Positions 31,659 through 44,292 of a stretch of DNA of 64,000 bases are shown here, one piece after another. Source of the stretch: Berberis thunbergii (Eukaryota; Streptophyta; Magnoliopsida; Ranunculales; Berberidaceae); contig QNQO01001821.1 of the NCBI GenBank assembly GCA_003290165.1, positions 124,001-188,000 of the forward strand, given 5' to 3'. Both the position numbers and the translations under genes were made by a program. The notes beneath the pieces are model-generated. The model searched no databases, was not told the DNA's origin, and was given only the letters and a program-made list of their open reading frames with translations. Each line of letters opens with the position of its first letter. The first letter of the stretch is position 1.

Positions 31659-34420
31659 GGTGCATGGAGATCTCGTATGCCCAACTTGCGAAGTAGATAC
31701 TCATATTGTCGTTTGCCCAATGCTTTTGTGAAAATGTCAGCGAGTTGCTCATTGGATGGGACAAATGTGGGATTGATATGTCCAGCAACAATGTCATCAC
31801 GGACAAAGTGACAATCGACCTCAATATGTTTTGTCCGTTCATGAAAAACAGGATTTTGAGATATATGGAGAGCCGCCTGACTATCACAATGAAGAGACAT
31901 AGGACGTGTGTGAGGCATCCCGAGGCTAGCTAAAATAGCTTTAAGCCATTTCAACTCACATGTAGTCATAGCCATAGACCTATATTCCGCCTCTGCGGAG
32001 GAGCGAGATACTGTATGTTGCTTCTTTGTCTTCCAAGATACCGACGAGTTCCCAAGGAACACCAACCAACCAGTGAGGGACCGCCGAGTCAAAGGGCATC
32101 CGGCCCAATCAGCGTCACACCACTCATGTAACTGCAAGTCACACTTACTACTCAAATGTATACCTTGACCTGGATTACCTTTTAAGTACCGAACCACCCG
32201 CAAAGCAGCTTCCCATTGGTCCGCCCGAGTGGATGTTGCATAAATTGAGATAAAACATGAACACTATAAGATAATTCGGGTCGAGTGAAACACAAATAAA
32301 TTAGCCGTCCCACCAAGCGACGGTAAGGCTCCGGGTCAGCGAGCTCTGGACTCTTGGACAAGGCGAGTCGATGATTCTGTTCCAATGGCACCGCCGCGGG
32401 CCTTGCCCCTAGCAATCCGGCCTCAGAGATGATGTCTAGCGCGTATTTGCGTTGACAAAGCACAAACCCATCTGGTCCGCGTGCCACTTCAACCCCCAAG
32501 AAATACTTTAAAGGACCCAGATCTTTCATATGGAAACAAACACTGAGGTAACCCTTGAATTTCTGTATATCCCCCGGATTACGCCCAGAGATGATAAGGT
32601 CGTCGACATAGACAAGAACACTGAGCTGAACCGCACCTCTTTGTAGAGTAAACAAAGAATAATCTGAATAAGATTGCCGAAAACCATAATTCTTCAAAGC
32701 AGTTGACAGTTTAGCAAACCAGCATCGGGGTGCCTGCTTCAGCCCATATAATGATTTCCTAAGCTTGCACACCTTTCCAGAAGTCCCCACCTGAAAACCG
32801 GGTGGTAATTTCATGTATACCTCCTCCGTAAGATCACCATGTAGAAATGCATTATGAACATCCATCTGATGGACTTCCCAATTCTTGGCAGCCGCAACGG
32901 CAAGAAACACCCGTACTGTAACCATCTTAGCTACTGGAGCAAAAGTCTCTGTATAATCAACTCCTTCAATTTGATGATTCCCAAGAATAACCAGCCGAGC
33001 CTTCAATCGCTCAATGGTACCATCAGAGTTATACTTGATTTTGTATACCCACTTGCATCCGAGAGCTTTCTTTCTTGGTGGCAATTCTGTTACAACCCAG
33101 GTTTCATTAATCTCAAGAGCCTCAATTTCTCGTCGCATGGCATCCCTCCAGCGGCTGTCTTTCACGGCCTCAGAATAGCACACAGGTTCCCGATTTGTTG
33201 TCAAGGCTGCAAGAAAATGTCTATGTCGCATAGAAAAATTATCACAATTCACATAATGTGCTATGGGATAGGGTGTACCCGAGGAATGCCGTGGTACGGG
33301 TGAAGGAGGTACGGATGGACTCATTTTCCGAATGGTATGAGTAACATAATCACGGAGTCGTATCGAGGATTGTCTTCTGCGTTGACCCCTGCCCAACACA
33401 TCTTCCTGACTTGCGTCCGGGTTGTCCTCCTGGTTCGCACAAACCGGCTGCCCAGCAGCCTCATCCGGCTGTACAAACGCCTCGACACCAGCATTTGCCC
33501 CATCCTCGGCACACACCGACTGCCCAGCAGCCCTATTTGGCTGAACAAACTCCTCGGCACTAGCCGACTGCCCAGCAGTCCTATCCGGCTGTACACACTC
33601 ATCGGCACCCCCCTCAAAACAGGCGTAGATGTCTCCTCAAAGTCCTCTTGAACCGCCTCGATAGTAGGCAGACCATCGTGGTCTAAATTAAAATTATCTA
33701 CAAAGGGAAAAACTCCTTCCGAGAATACAACATTACCAGAAACAAAGAAATCTTGTTTCTCCAAGTCATACAAACGCCACCCCTTTTTTCCATAAGGGTA
33801 CCCAACAAAGACGCACCTTCGACTTCTACTGGCAAACTTATCCCCCGTCTGCACATGCGCATAACACAAGGACCCCAAAATGCGCAAGTAATCGTAAGTT
33901 GGTGTGCTGCCATACAAGACACTATAAGGTGTTTTCCCATTCAAGACCAAGGAAGGAGTCTTATTTATCAAGTATCCAGCCGTCAACACACATTCTCCCC
34001 AAAATTCAATAGGAAGAGAGCCCTGAAAACGCAGCGCCCGAGCTACGTTCAAAATATGTTGGTGTTTCCGTTCAACCCGCCCATTTTGTTGAGGTGTTCC
34101 CACACAGGACGTTTGAAAAACAATCCCATGATCAAGAAAATATTGTCGCAGACAAGTGAATTCAGTGCCGTTATCACTCCTCAAAATTTTTACCTCTTTA
34201 TCAAATTGTCTCTTAACCATCGAGAAAAACATTTGAAGAGTACGGGAGACCTCTTTCTTATCAACAAGTAAATAAATCCATACAGCACGGGAAAAATCAT
34301 CAACAATGGTCAAAAAATAAGAAGCACCACAAGAAGAAGTTGTTCGATAAGGTCCCCATAAATCAGTGTGAATAAGTTCAAAAATAGTCGAAGCTTTATG
34401 TTCACTAACAGAAACTTATC
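31652..34420 (-). pseudogene. copia-2 integrase, reverse transcriptase and RNase H (frameshifted)
   Basis: Integrase (34313 downward) has the rve core with TIVDDFSRAVW and TPQQNGRVERKHQ. The linker carries three repeats and a frame change near 33600. Reverse transcriptase (33516-32182) has SLYGLKQAPR and the YVDD box at 32599-32610. A one-base loss near 32222 shifts into the RNase H frame (32203-31652), which has CDADWAG and SRSSAEAEYR. Domain order is copia-type. The frameshifts prevent one polyprotein. Confidence 0.9.
33435..33610. repeat. Minisatellite in the copia-2 integrase/RT linker
   Basis: Three imperfect units of about 55-70 bases share GACTGCCCAGCAG followed by a CGGCTG-type block. 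On the coding strand they repeat YSRIGLLGSR-like residues. The frame change between integrase and reverse transcriptase lies here. Confidence 0.75.
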
Positions 34421-35107
34421 TCTACTTTGCTTTGCCCTCTGGCAGACGTCACAGTTTTTATTCAAGCGATTTTTCTCTTCACTAAAACTGACGTCGGGAA
34501 CTAACTTTGTTACCTGTAGAGATGGATGACCCAGTCGCTGGTGCCATAGATCAAGAGACACCACACTATTGGCCTTTATTGCGTGAACCTGTGGCAGCCC
34601 CCGGAAGTAATAGAGTCCATCGCGTCGTTCACCCACACCAATCAGCATCCTCGAAGTGCGGTCCTGTATAACACACAGATCATTAGTGAATTGGACAAAA
34701 CAGTTATAATGATCAGTCAATTGCGACACAGAAATTAAATTGCAAGTTAGCCCTGGCACATAAAGAACATTTTGCAAACAGAAATTTCTGTCAAGAAGGA
34801 TCGTCCCCTCCTTAGTGGCGATAGCGCTACTCCCATCTGGCAATCCCACGGGACATTGAGCAATCTCCCTTAAGTCACGGAGATCCCCGATCGTGCCAGT
34901 CATGTGATTCGAAGCTCCCGTGTCAATAATCCAAGGCGTACCAATCATCTTATCGGTCGTTGCGGATTTTGACCCACCTAGCATTTGGAGAAGTGTCTGC
35001 CACTGGGTGGTATTCAGCCCAGGCAGTGGAGATGCATTTGTCTCAGTCACTCCTACTCCAAAAGAACCTGTCTGAGCAGCATTGGCACTGCCATGAGTGG
35101 TGTTCAA
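34310..35107 (-). pseudogene. copia-2 protease and pre-integrase segment
   Basis: It carries the retropepsin motif WIIDTGASNHM (around 34910-34935) and, further on, the pre-integrase zinc-binding pattern HQRLGHPS...CDVCQRAK. The frame is lost near 34420 before the integrase core. There is no gag upstream in this or another frame. Confidence 0.88.
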
Positions 35108-36064
35108 AGAGAAATCTCAAACCGCCGCAGAAAGAATCAAAGTTGTACTCACGACAGCCAGAGCAGATAAACTCTTTTTTTTTTTTTTTTTTAAATAATA
35201 TATTCCTTCTGTTTTTTTTTTTTTTTTTTTCTCTTTTCCTTTCTTTTCTTTTACTTGTTCATTACACAAACAGAGAAACATAGATAGATTTTTCTTTTCA
35301 GCAAAGAAGCTCAGCGAAGTGGACTAGCGGTGGGTGGTCGTGGCTAGCGGAGGGGTTGTCTCTCTGCGTCACAGACTGTATGATGGAGTTTTGGTGGTGG
35401 TGGTGGTGGTTCGCTGAGTTCTTCTCTTCGACAGAGACAGAGAGAGAGGAAGATCTTCTCTTCGACAGAGACAGAGAAAGGGGAGGGAGATCTCGCTGAT
35501 GGGGGTCTTCTGCTGCTTCTTCGACAGAGGAAGGAGTCTGTGGATCTCGCTGGTCTCTTCCTCTCGGTGCGATGGCGACGGTTCCTGGAGCTTGGATTTG
35601 GGAGATCGTGAAGCAGAGACAGAGGATCGATTAGGATCGATCAGTTCAGTTCAGCAAGGTTCACCGTTCAGGTTCGATTAGGATCGATCAGGTTCCTGGA
35701 GCTTCGATCAGGATCGATTAGAGGTTCGATCAGATCTGAATCAGATGGCGATGGTTCCTGGAGCTTGGATTTGGATTTGGGAGAATCGATTAGGATCGAT
35801 TAGGATCGATCAGTACAGTTCAGCAAGGTTCACCGTTCAGGTTCGATTAGGATCAATCAGGTTCCTGGAGCTTCGATCAGGATCGATTAGAGGTTCGATC
35901 AGATCTGAATCAGTTCAGATCTGAATCGCACAGGTTCGTCGATCAGGCCAGAGGTTCTTCTTCTTCGTTCCTTCTTATTCAAAGAAACCCTTTTCATTCA
36001 AAGAGGTTTCGATCAGGTACCTGTTCTTTCTCATTCATTCAAAGAAACATTTTTCATTCAAAGA
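35108..36064 (-). other. copia-2 5' region lacking gag
   Basis: Where gag should be there are two T-rich tracts (35177-35234), GA-rich microsatellite-like sequence (35420-35480) and a 173-bp tandem duplication (35571-35743, 35744 to about 35914) rich in GGATCGATTAGG. No frame resembles gag and no CCHC knuckle is present. The block looks captured or scrambled. Confidence 0.7.
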
Positions 36065-36076
36065 GCTCTGATACCA
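36065..36076 (-). promoter_or_regulatory. copia-2 primer binding site
   Basis: The minus strand reads TGGTATCAGAGC immediately next to the LTR at 36077, complementary to initiator tRNA-Met. Confidence 0.92.
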
Positions 36077-36300
36077 TGATGAAATGTTAGACACAAAGAA
36101 AATGATTTGTGTGTATTGTGTTGTCTTTCTCATTCACAATCTCCTGTTTATATACAAACTAATCCAGAGAATATTGTGAGAATATTCACAATATAATCTG
36201 CTAATTTCCTTAAAACTATTATACAATATTGACTCTATAAGCAACTTTCCTAATACAAATATTCCCAATCAATCAGGATATTCGTAATATATTCTCAATA
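36077..36300 (-). repeat. copia-2 5' LTR
   Basis: 224 bp, one mismatch to the partner LTR. The target duplication GTAAG follows at 36301-36305. Confidence 0.95.
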
Positions 36301-36768
36301 GTAAGGGAATAAAGGTCCAGTTTGTGAGTAGCAATATTCAGGGTTGCATCCGACACACTGAAGCCATGTGTAATCACTCCCTCTGTCAACAATCAAGACG
36401 TAAGACCTGTATGCAGGTCCTGTACTAAAGGTACCGATACCCACTCGGGCAGCGTAGTACACTCCGTTAAAGGCCATTGATCGACCTACCATGTTAGGAT
36501 GTACACTATCAGTTTCATTAGCGCCCTTGATCGCTGTGGATGTCCGTATAGTTGAAGCTACCTGATTTAGACGAACCATTGATTGGTAATGAAATCTTTT
36601 AGCTCTTTCTTCAAAAGTCAGACTACCAGGATAGAAAGGTGATTCTATGGAGTCCCAATGAATGAGCTTCATATTGAAGCCGTCGCGTACTGCAGAGACT
36701 AAATGCAGTAGTAGAAGGAGATATGAAAGAAGGTATAAAGAGACTGTGATCATTGATAAAACAGCCAT
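36301..36768 (-). pseudogene. AP gene 3, N-terminal part, separated by copia-2
   Basis: Starts MAVLSMITVSLYLLSYLL with signal peptide and prosegment as in the intact genes, and runs to GPLFPYY at the copia-2 edge. The first catalytic motif reads VDRGSDYTWLQC, with Arg in place of the conserved Thr. With the altered second motif at 30490-31421, both active-site loops are changed. Confidence 0.88.
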
Positions 36769-37679
36769 GACTGACTTTGGTTTTACAAATTAAACTTCAA
36801 ATGAGAGGAACAAACAACTCTACTTATAGGAAGCAAGAAGGGGTTAAAGAATTAAAGAATACGAACAAGCCCCAAGGCCTATAAAGCAGAGCATAAATAT
36901 CCTCTCTCAAAGAACTTCGAAAGCATGACTAACAACCAAAGCCAACAGAAGGTAATGAGCTAACAACCATGCAAAGAAAAAGTTATGAGCTAACAACCTA
37001 AAGCAAGCAAGCATGAACTAAATTACAAACTTAAGCAACACAAGGAGAGCACAAATAAGCAGAGCTAACACCCTTCAGAGTTTAGCCTTGTAGACAATTT
37101 ATGTTCAGTTCAAGCATAAAAGGCGAGTGTGAAAATAACAAGGCGAGGGGTTTTATAAAGAAAATAAAAGGCACAACATGATCCGGAAATTGGATGAGCT
37201 TGATAGTGAATTCATTGCATCCATCTGCCTTGGGTTATAAAAGCTAATTAAATTTCGCCCAAACAAACAAAAGTCTTCAGAAATCCAAATTCCTTATCTT
37301 ACAATTCAATTGAGCAATCGGCATTGAGGTCACCTAGCACACAACTACATGAAAGCGGGAACATTGGCAGACCTATCTTAGAAAGAATGTCCACCGTGAA
37401 AATTCTATCATACATTGCCATTCAAACAAAGAAACAAACCCACACGGGAATCAATCCTCTTGCTATTGTTGATGAAACACTTCGAATTTTAATCGTATTC
37501 CTATTTTTCATCTAGATTTCGAAGTCCTGTAATATCTCATATCCACCTGTGACATCATATGGACGGAAAGTGTCAACAAAAATTATGCAAGAGCAATATC
37601 CAATTTTCCTTGAGCTGTTTATGCTCATCAAATAATATAAAACATTTTCCATAATTCCAGTGCCATCGTTAGCTCATTT
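36769..37679. other. AP gene 3 upstream flank and unassigned sequence
   Basis: The first 330 bases are AP-type flank. From about 37100 to 37680 nothing is recognised. The left edge of module C homology is near 37681. Confidence 0.45.
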
Positions 37680-37802
37680 TCCTTGAGTTGTTTTAAAACC
37701 AGCTAACTAGCTTAAAATGATTTGAAGGTGCATACGCTATGTCAAAGGTTAATATCGAAACTCTGAAACAACAATGCCAGCAGAAATTGTCTTCAAACAA
37801 AC

Positions 37803-39664
37803 CTTTTCTAATGCCAAAGCAAGTTTTGAGAGGTTTGGGTATATGCTTCGCGCGGCCAAGAGAATCTGTTCAGAGCAGAAAATGAATAGATAACACAGTA
37901 ATGCAATTTGTACTTGACAACTGAAACCTGGGAAAGGGAAGACGAAGACACAAACAATCCATTGAGAAATGAAAACATGTAGAACATTGCGGGAAAACCA
38001 TCATTTGAAAGGTCAGCATCAATGAGCATACAGGGTTCTCCTTATGCAAGAACTTAAAATTGATGCAGAATCACCTCACAGAGCCTCTGCAGGGTAAATG
38101 GGGGACCTTCTATGAAACTGAGAAGTGCTGCAAATAAGAATAAAGAACACTGCATTTATTAATCAACATTCAAACTAGGATACAGTGTTGTATTTAAACT
38201 AAAAACTTAAGACTCTAGTTGATTCAATGGAAACAAGAGGAATAGAAACATACCCGATCGATCCATAGCGATTTCCTCGTTGATTGTGATGAGTTTGGAT
38301 TGTTTGGATCTTCCGATTGATTCAAGCGTTTTCCCTTAGTTCTCTGTTGAGAGGATACAGAAGACAATGCAAAAAAATTTCTCAAAATTACGCATACGCT
38401 CAATCGGGGACCCATCCTATTTATAATGCCCATAAGTCACAACCCTTCAACTTACGAGCTGTGAATTTCCAATTCTGCCCCTCATTGAATTAGAAATTAC
38501 ATCCTTATTTACACCATGTTATTTATTAATACCTTATAGTCCAATACCCCTATTAGATCACATATTTAAATGAATTACACTTTAAGATAACAATACACGT
38601 TATATTACATATGTGTGCCCACATTATTGAATTTGTCCAACTTACAGTACGCCCATAGATAAATTGCCTTACTGATAGCGTCCCAACTTGGATGCATGCA
38701 GAGACAACAAGCCTCAGAAATAACAGAGTCAGGGATATGTAATTTTATGTAAGCTACTAACCAAAGCTTAGAATTGCTACTAAGAACATTAAGCGGATAT
38801 ATTGAGGAAGAAAACATCTTGAGGTTACGAACTGTTGAAAGCATTCCAGAAAGAAAGAGGGTATGTTGATGCTTTTATGCTTATGATTCGCCTTAGCGAG
38901 CTATGAGCTGAATGACTTCAGAACGCATAAAAGATTGTCTCTGACTATTAAACATGCATAATTGGCCGTTTAATCAATTCATAAAGCCAAACAAAAATGA
39001 CTACTTTGAGCCCAACCCAAAAACTTTATCCGACCTAGGGATGCAAGTGCAACCCAATCCAAATGGCCGTACCTAACCTGAGCCCAACCCAAAAACTTTA
39101 GCGTGGTCTAACACAGTTAAAAATGAGGCAATGGTCTGAGGTGCAATTTTCCATAAGACATGAAAGAAGGTGATTACACCTCCAGGAAAAACATTCAAAA
39201 CATGTCACAGTGTAAGTTTCACGCCAAAAGTACAAGTCTTTAAATACAAGCACATGAAATACACCCTAGACAAGCACAACTAAAATGAAGCACTGATAAA
39301 TACAAGTATTGCTAAGCACTGATAAATACAAGTATTGCTTCTCAATGGGAGCACACATTCCTAATCAAAAAAGGTGAGAGAAATACCTTCATCCAACCTT
39401 TTTACTAACTCTGCATGCGATTCTCCTAAAGCAGCAGTCTGCTGATCAGTCACCATTTGGCCTTCAGGATATTCGGCCATAACCTTCATATAGTCAATTT
39501 GAAAGTCAAAATCATAAAAAAAATCATTCACTAAGGACATACATATATGATAATTATCAACTGCATTTTTGTGCAGCTAAAGACTAAACAAACACACAGG
39601 CATACCTCACCATACCTGCTTCAGCCGAAAGGATAACAAAGTCTTTAACGTGTCCCAATCATGC
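37803..39664 (-). pseudogene. PP4R2 partial gene, module C (four exons, solo LTR in intron)
   Basis: Exons a 39616-39664, b 39387-39483, c 38075-38127 and d 37803-37865 match those of module B, with splice sites preserved. The donor after exon d is GTTTGT here, not GTATGT. The last exon is missing because module C homology stops near 37681. The intron between b and c carries the copia-1 solo LTR. Start exon not found. Confidence 0.82.
38186..38642 (-). repeat. copia-1 solo LTR (457 bp) with TACAG duplication
   Basis: TACAG at 38181-38185 and again at 38643-38647 flank a single LTR starting TGTTG. Its last base is T where the module A copy has A. The site is identical to that of the full element at 1-4449, so the body was lost by LTR-LTR recombination after duplication. 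Confidence 0.95.
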
Positions 39665-39732
39665 CTGAAATACAACATACAGGAGTTAAGTGCTTTGTAA
39701 CAAGATTTTACTACTACTAGATAAGACTTAAC

Positions 39733-41760
39733 ATGTGATTGTTATGAAGTTCTCTAGCTATCGACCAACACTGGACGATATCCGAGATTCGATCCACAGA
39801 ACTTGGGGAATCCTAGGTGATTTTTCGCTTGGTTTACTGAATCAGCGGCACGTTTTAGTTCGTCTTCAATCCGAGGTGGAAGCCAAGAAAGTTCTATCGA
39901 GAGATTCCTTTTTGATTCGTGGAGTTCGGTTCAAAGCCTTCCGTTGGCATGATGGTTTCAGTTTGAAGGAGGACCCGATATCGGTGCCATTGTGGGTAGA
40001 GCTTCCTAACTTACCTTTGCATTTATTTCATCCCCCTATTTTAAAAGCAATTGTGAATTCTTTTGGTGGTTTCTTGCGGATGGATGATCATACTCGATGC
40101 CTATCGCGTCCGGATTTTGCCCGTGTTTGCGTGGAGATGACTTTGGCGGAGAAATTACCAACTAGAGTTTGGATTGGCAGGGCTAATAATAGGGGTTTCT
40201 GGCAGAAGATAGATTACCCAGGCTTCAAATATTGTGATTTTTGCTCCTTGATAGGGCATCAGGAGGACTCTTGTAGAAAAAAGTTGGGCCTAACGGGCGG
40301 TGGGCGTGTTTCTGACCTAGGTAAAGCAGCGAAGGTGGTCAAAACTACAGTCGCAACCACTACTGTCATGCAGCTATACATACCAGTTACCAAAAAGAAC
40401 AATTGCCCATCCGCGAAGTGGGTACGAGTGGTGTAAAAAATGACAAGGGTGCGGAGATTACCGAGGAAATTGGGGATAAGAGGCCAGTGGCCATTGCTCC
40501 GGCAACGGTGGTGTTGTCCAACAATTTTGAATCACTTATAGACAATATCGATGAAGATGAGGGTGCTCAAGAGGATCAGCAGCTAGTGGGCAAGACAAAG
40601 GCTCATGACAGTGTCGCGGCTGTACCAGAATCTACGGAGGATTGCCTCTTGGAGGCAGGGTATACAGTTTCGGAGATTGAGAATGTCATTGGTCCACACG
40701 CACAGTTGTTGCTATAGGAGGATGATGTCGACTCGGGGGACACCAGCAATAGCCTTTCTAAGAATATCCTTGTGGCAGTGCCGCGGGACGCGGCCAGCGA
40801 TACAGTGCTGCATGCTGATTCAGGGAGGCCGAGCGATGCAACCTTCACAGCGGGGGCGTTGAGCCGGTCTGATATTCAGCCAGAACCGGTCTCGCATCAG
40901 CCAGTGCTCTACCTTTCACGAGGGATCGTGACTTCTCCCCAGCCAGCGATCTGCCTCAAGCCAGAGGCCATGGCCTCGCCCAAGCCAGCACCCTGCACCA
41001 AGGTAGTGGACGTGGCCTGCGACAATGCCACGCCATGCACCACACCAGAGAACAGAGTTTCGCCTCAGCCAGCGCCCTGCACCAAGGCAGCGGAAGTGGC
41101 CTCGCCCCAGCCTGCGCCCTGCACCAAGACAGGGGTCGTGGCTTCGCCTTAGCCAGCGCCCTGCAACACACTTTTTGATGCTACTAGCACAGAGCTAGGG
41201 GATGCTACACGGGGTCAGCAAGTGCAGGAATTCTCGGATGATGATTTGCAGTCTCTGCTCAGGTTAAAGAGACATTTTGACAAATATGCTATCAAAACTT
41301 CCCCGGATTATAAAAGAATCGGAGACAACTTGAATCAGGCTATATCTTCGTTCAGAGCAAATAGGCTACTTCGACCGCCGATATTTGACCTCAGTACACT
41401 CGAAAGTTCTAGTGAGGACAGTGATGACGTCAACTCAGAATCTGAGCTTGATCCACAGGTAGCGAACATTGATTTGGATTTAGGGGCTATGTCAGACGGA
41501 AAGATGAATAAGAGGCGCCACACCAAAAAAATCAGCATTTGTCCCCGAAAATCCAATAGAACTAGGACAGAAAACAGAAGGTACATAGACTGATTTTGTC
41601 TAGGCTTGTATTGGTGCATCCTATCTTTTGTGAGGTTTTGTTTCGGCTTTTTTGTTAACCCTATTGGGTCAGTCATGTAGCCTTCGGGCGTGGATTTTTA
41701 TTTGAATAAAATGGGTCAACATCCCAAATTTATAAATAAATAAATAAAAAAAAAAAAAAA
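39733..41760 (+). mobile_element. ORF1-only LINE-derived element, module C
   Basis: Partner of 5535-7568 with the same 5' junction, 3' UTR and A-rich tail (here a longer pure A run near 41747). Confidence 0.8.
39735..41593 (+). pseudogene. LINE ORF1-like protein, module C, further decayed
   Basis: Same DUF4283 remnant, CCHC knuckle, PAPCTK repeats and acidic tail as in module A. Beyond the shared TAG (41150-41152) it has two private lesions: an A lost near 40395 (frameshift after PVTKK) and CAG changed to TAG at 40715-40717. Confidence 0.8.
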
Positions 41761-41762
41761 AT

Positions 41763-41939
41763 GGTAATCAAGTAGAAGAGGTTATCGTCACAGACATAAG
41801 ACTACTCGATCTAGTTCTTGATGTTAAAAAGGGTGAAGAATCACAGCTGCAACCAAATGACAATCCATCAGAATACACCGGGCCAAACCAGTGCACCATT
41901 GATAAGCCTGCCCTCACCCCATATGAAGCCAAAGTGTGA
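41763..41939 (+). pseudogene. SWEET last-exon fragment, module C (long-tail form)
   Basis: Same 58 codons plus stop as at 7571-7747, from GNQVEEVI to TPYEAKV. Confidence 0.85.
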
Positions 41940-43800
41940 AACTCTCTAAGGAACATATCATGACCTTCGACACGTCTCCATAAATATACAAAAGCAAGGC
42001 CTTCCTGCTTAAGGGGTGTGGAGTTCTATTGAGGAATTGAGTGGAAGAACACTAAAAGTGTTGTTTATACTCAATGTTTGTAGTTTTGTGTTCGGTGTTA
42101 GTAGGATTACTCTCCATCTCCAACCATAAGTAAAGAAATATATACTAACTCAATCAGGAAAGATAGAGAAAAAAGTGCTTTCTTGCTTGAGGTAGCTAGT
42201 GGTGATGAACTTGTGTAATATGGCTTTTACCCTTGCCATTTGGAGCCATTTTAAAATAAATTGATAAATTTTACAATGTAAATTGGTTAAAAGTGACTTT
42301 AATTTGCATGTTACTGTTGCCTGGTTTTTGAAGATTTTCATCCCATTTAGGCTCTCCAATTCTTATTGTGGAGTGGACACCACTTTTGAAGTGAAAAATC
42401 ATTTTTCAAAGTACACCGAATTGGTCAACAAATTGTACAACCATTGAGTTTGGTTACAATGCCGAAGGAACCTATGCAATGTGTCAAAGCCTTAGAAACA
42501 GAGAATATATTCCGTGAAACACAACTTCTCCTCATGCTCTTTTTCTGTCTTAGAAATATTTTTTTCTAGTCAAACTCTTGAAATCTCATCAGAAGATTCT
42601 TAGTAAACTATGCTTAAACCAGAAGTTCCATTCAAAAAAAGAGTCCTCTGCATAGATGAATTTTGACATCATAGCCTTAACAGTAACAACTTCAAATGGC
42701 GGAATAGAACATTGGTAAAAAAAAATAGAAAAATTTAAAAATTTTTAAAATTTTTTTTTTGAAAGAATGCTGTAGTTTTGTTTGGGAGCGTGTGCGGAAC
42801 AACAACACCATAGAAGAAAAAGATATGTTTCTTCGGCAATGCTAGTTTCATCATTGGGTTCCCAATTCACTCTCCATTGGGCTTAGCCTATCAAGTTCGG
42901 TTACAAGTCATGGTAAATTGATTTGCTTGGTACAATACGATTTGCTTGGTTAGTATGTTTTGTACATGGTAAAATGTTCCGATGAGAATGGTAGTATTGA
43001 TTTGTTGAGTTGATATATCTGAGTTGACATTGTTCATACTATTTATCCATGGTTGGGAAAATCTCTCCAAGAGTTGTGTTGGAAAATTCGCTGTCTACGA
43101 TGGACTCTGTATAGTATGGCAATGGCCCTCCGAGGGGGACAAAGGTATTTGTATCATAATATAAAATGAAATGTGTTAACTTCTCCATCAGTAAATTGTA
43201 AACCAAAATAAACCAAAAAAGATAGAACAGGACCAAAAGATGTTCCTAGAAAGGTATAATATATAAGGCGTACTGGCTTGCTGAGTTGATCTGTTCACTG
43301 GATGCATGGATTAAACATCAGCCTGATTCTAACATCTCCATATGCAGTAGGTAGATATGAAGCAAGCAGTGATATTTTCTTGAACCCTTCACTACCTCCT
43401 CTTAAACATACTCCCTCCAATGTGCAAATTTATCATATTAACCCATTCAACAACATAGGGGCATCAGACTACACTAATTAGATAAACCCAATTCACATAA
43501 GCGTTTTCTCTGCGTATCACTGATCCTCAGAGATAAACCCAATTAGACTACACTAATTGGACTACACTAATTAGATAAACCCATCTCTAGATTTAACAAT
43601 TGCGTATCACTGATCCTCTTTCACTGCCTTCATCAGGTGAGATATAATTTGATATTTGTTTGCCAAGGGGGGCTAGTTTTGCTGATGCCCAGCCAATGAC
43701 ATTACATGGTTCTGGGATCTAATAAAAACTCTCCTCATCCCTTAAAAAATGATTTGCTAACGGTTTACACAGTGGTGAAACGATAGGTAGAGAAACATCA
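41940..43800 (+). other. SWEET 3' flank and unclassified module C sequence
   Basis: Partner of 7748-9521. No gene is recognised. It contains the private filler insertion at 43508-43586. Confidence 0.55.
43508..43586. other. 79-bp templated insertion private to module C
   Basis: Module A reads GCGTTTTGTCTAGATTT at this place. Module C has 79 extra bases composed of nearby words: TGCGTATCACTGATCCTC from just downstream, and AGATAAACCCAATT and GACTACACTAATT from just upstream, the last used twice. Confidence 0.85.
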
Positions 43801-43890
43801 CATTTGAATCAGATAATGGAGCTATCGAAACCATGCATTTCCAATTTGATCTTTGGTTGTGGTATTGTACAAAGACATGGGCGGATCTAC
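43799..43890 (+). pseudogene. AP gene fragment, plus strand, module C
   Basis: Same scrap as 9522-9606, with the empty CACTA target GAAACCATGCATTTCC. Confidence 0.8.
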
Positions 43891-44292
43891 TGATGCAGGA
43901 GAATTTCTAGGGTTCTTAATTTGATTTTTAGGGTTCCTAATTTGCTCTCAAAGTTATTTACTAAATAACTTTGAGAGATCTTTCAATTTAATTAGGAGTA
44001 TTTTTAGTTTCCTTTTAAGATTAGAAATTAATTTTTTATAGGTATAGACAGCTTGTTATTTTAGTATTTTATTTTATTTTTTCTTTTAGAAATATGCAGT
44101 TTCTTTTTTAGGATTTACTTTTTTTCTTTTAGGTAATATTTCTTTTATCGTTTAAGAAAAGATTTTGAACCCAATTTGGGCAAGATTACTTATTTTATTA
44201 CGTATTTCGTTTTAGTATGATTATTGGAAATTTTCATTATTTTGGTAAAATTCTAATAATGAGTTTTAGCTATAAAGCCCGGCTTGTGGGAT
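43891..44292 (+). repeat. LTR-like fragment ending at module C/D junction
   Basis: Partner of 9615-10017, ending at GTGGGAT. It includes the 15-bp hairpin at 43945-43977. Confidence 0.5.

Larger units (their letters stand above)
31422..36300 (-). mobile_element. Ty1-copia retrotransposon copia-2, young, gag-less
   Basis: The element is complete end to end: two 224-bp LTRs (31422-31645 and 36077-36300) differ at one position, and the target duplication GTAAG flanks it (31417-31421, 36301-36305). It has inserted into the coding frame of an AP gene. Minus-strand order is primer site, about 1 kb non-coding, protease, integrase, reverse transcriptase, RNase H, purine tract. Gag is not found. Three frameshifts break pol. 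It therefore could only have moved with proteins supplied by another copy, or it decayed after insertion. Confidence 0.94.

Noticed and set aside
37324..37515. 63-codon plus-strand frame
   Set aside because: No resemblance, no promoter or splice context, and not shared with another module.
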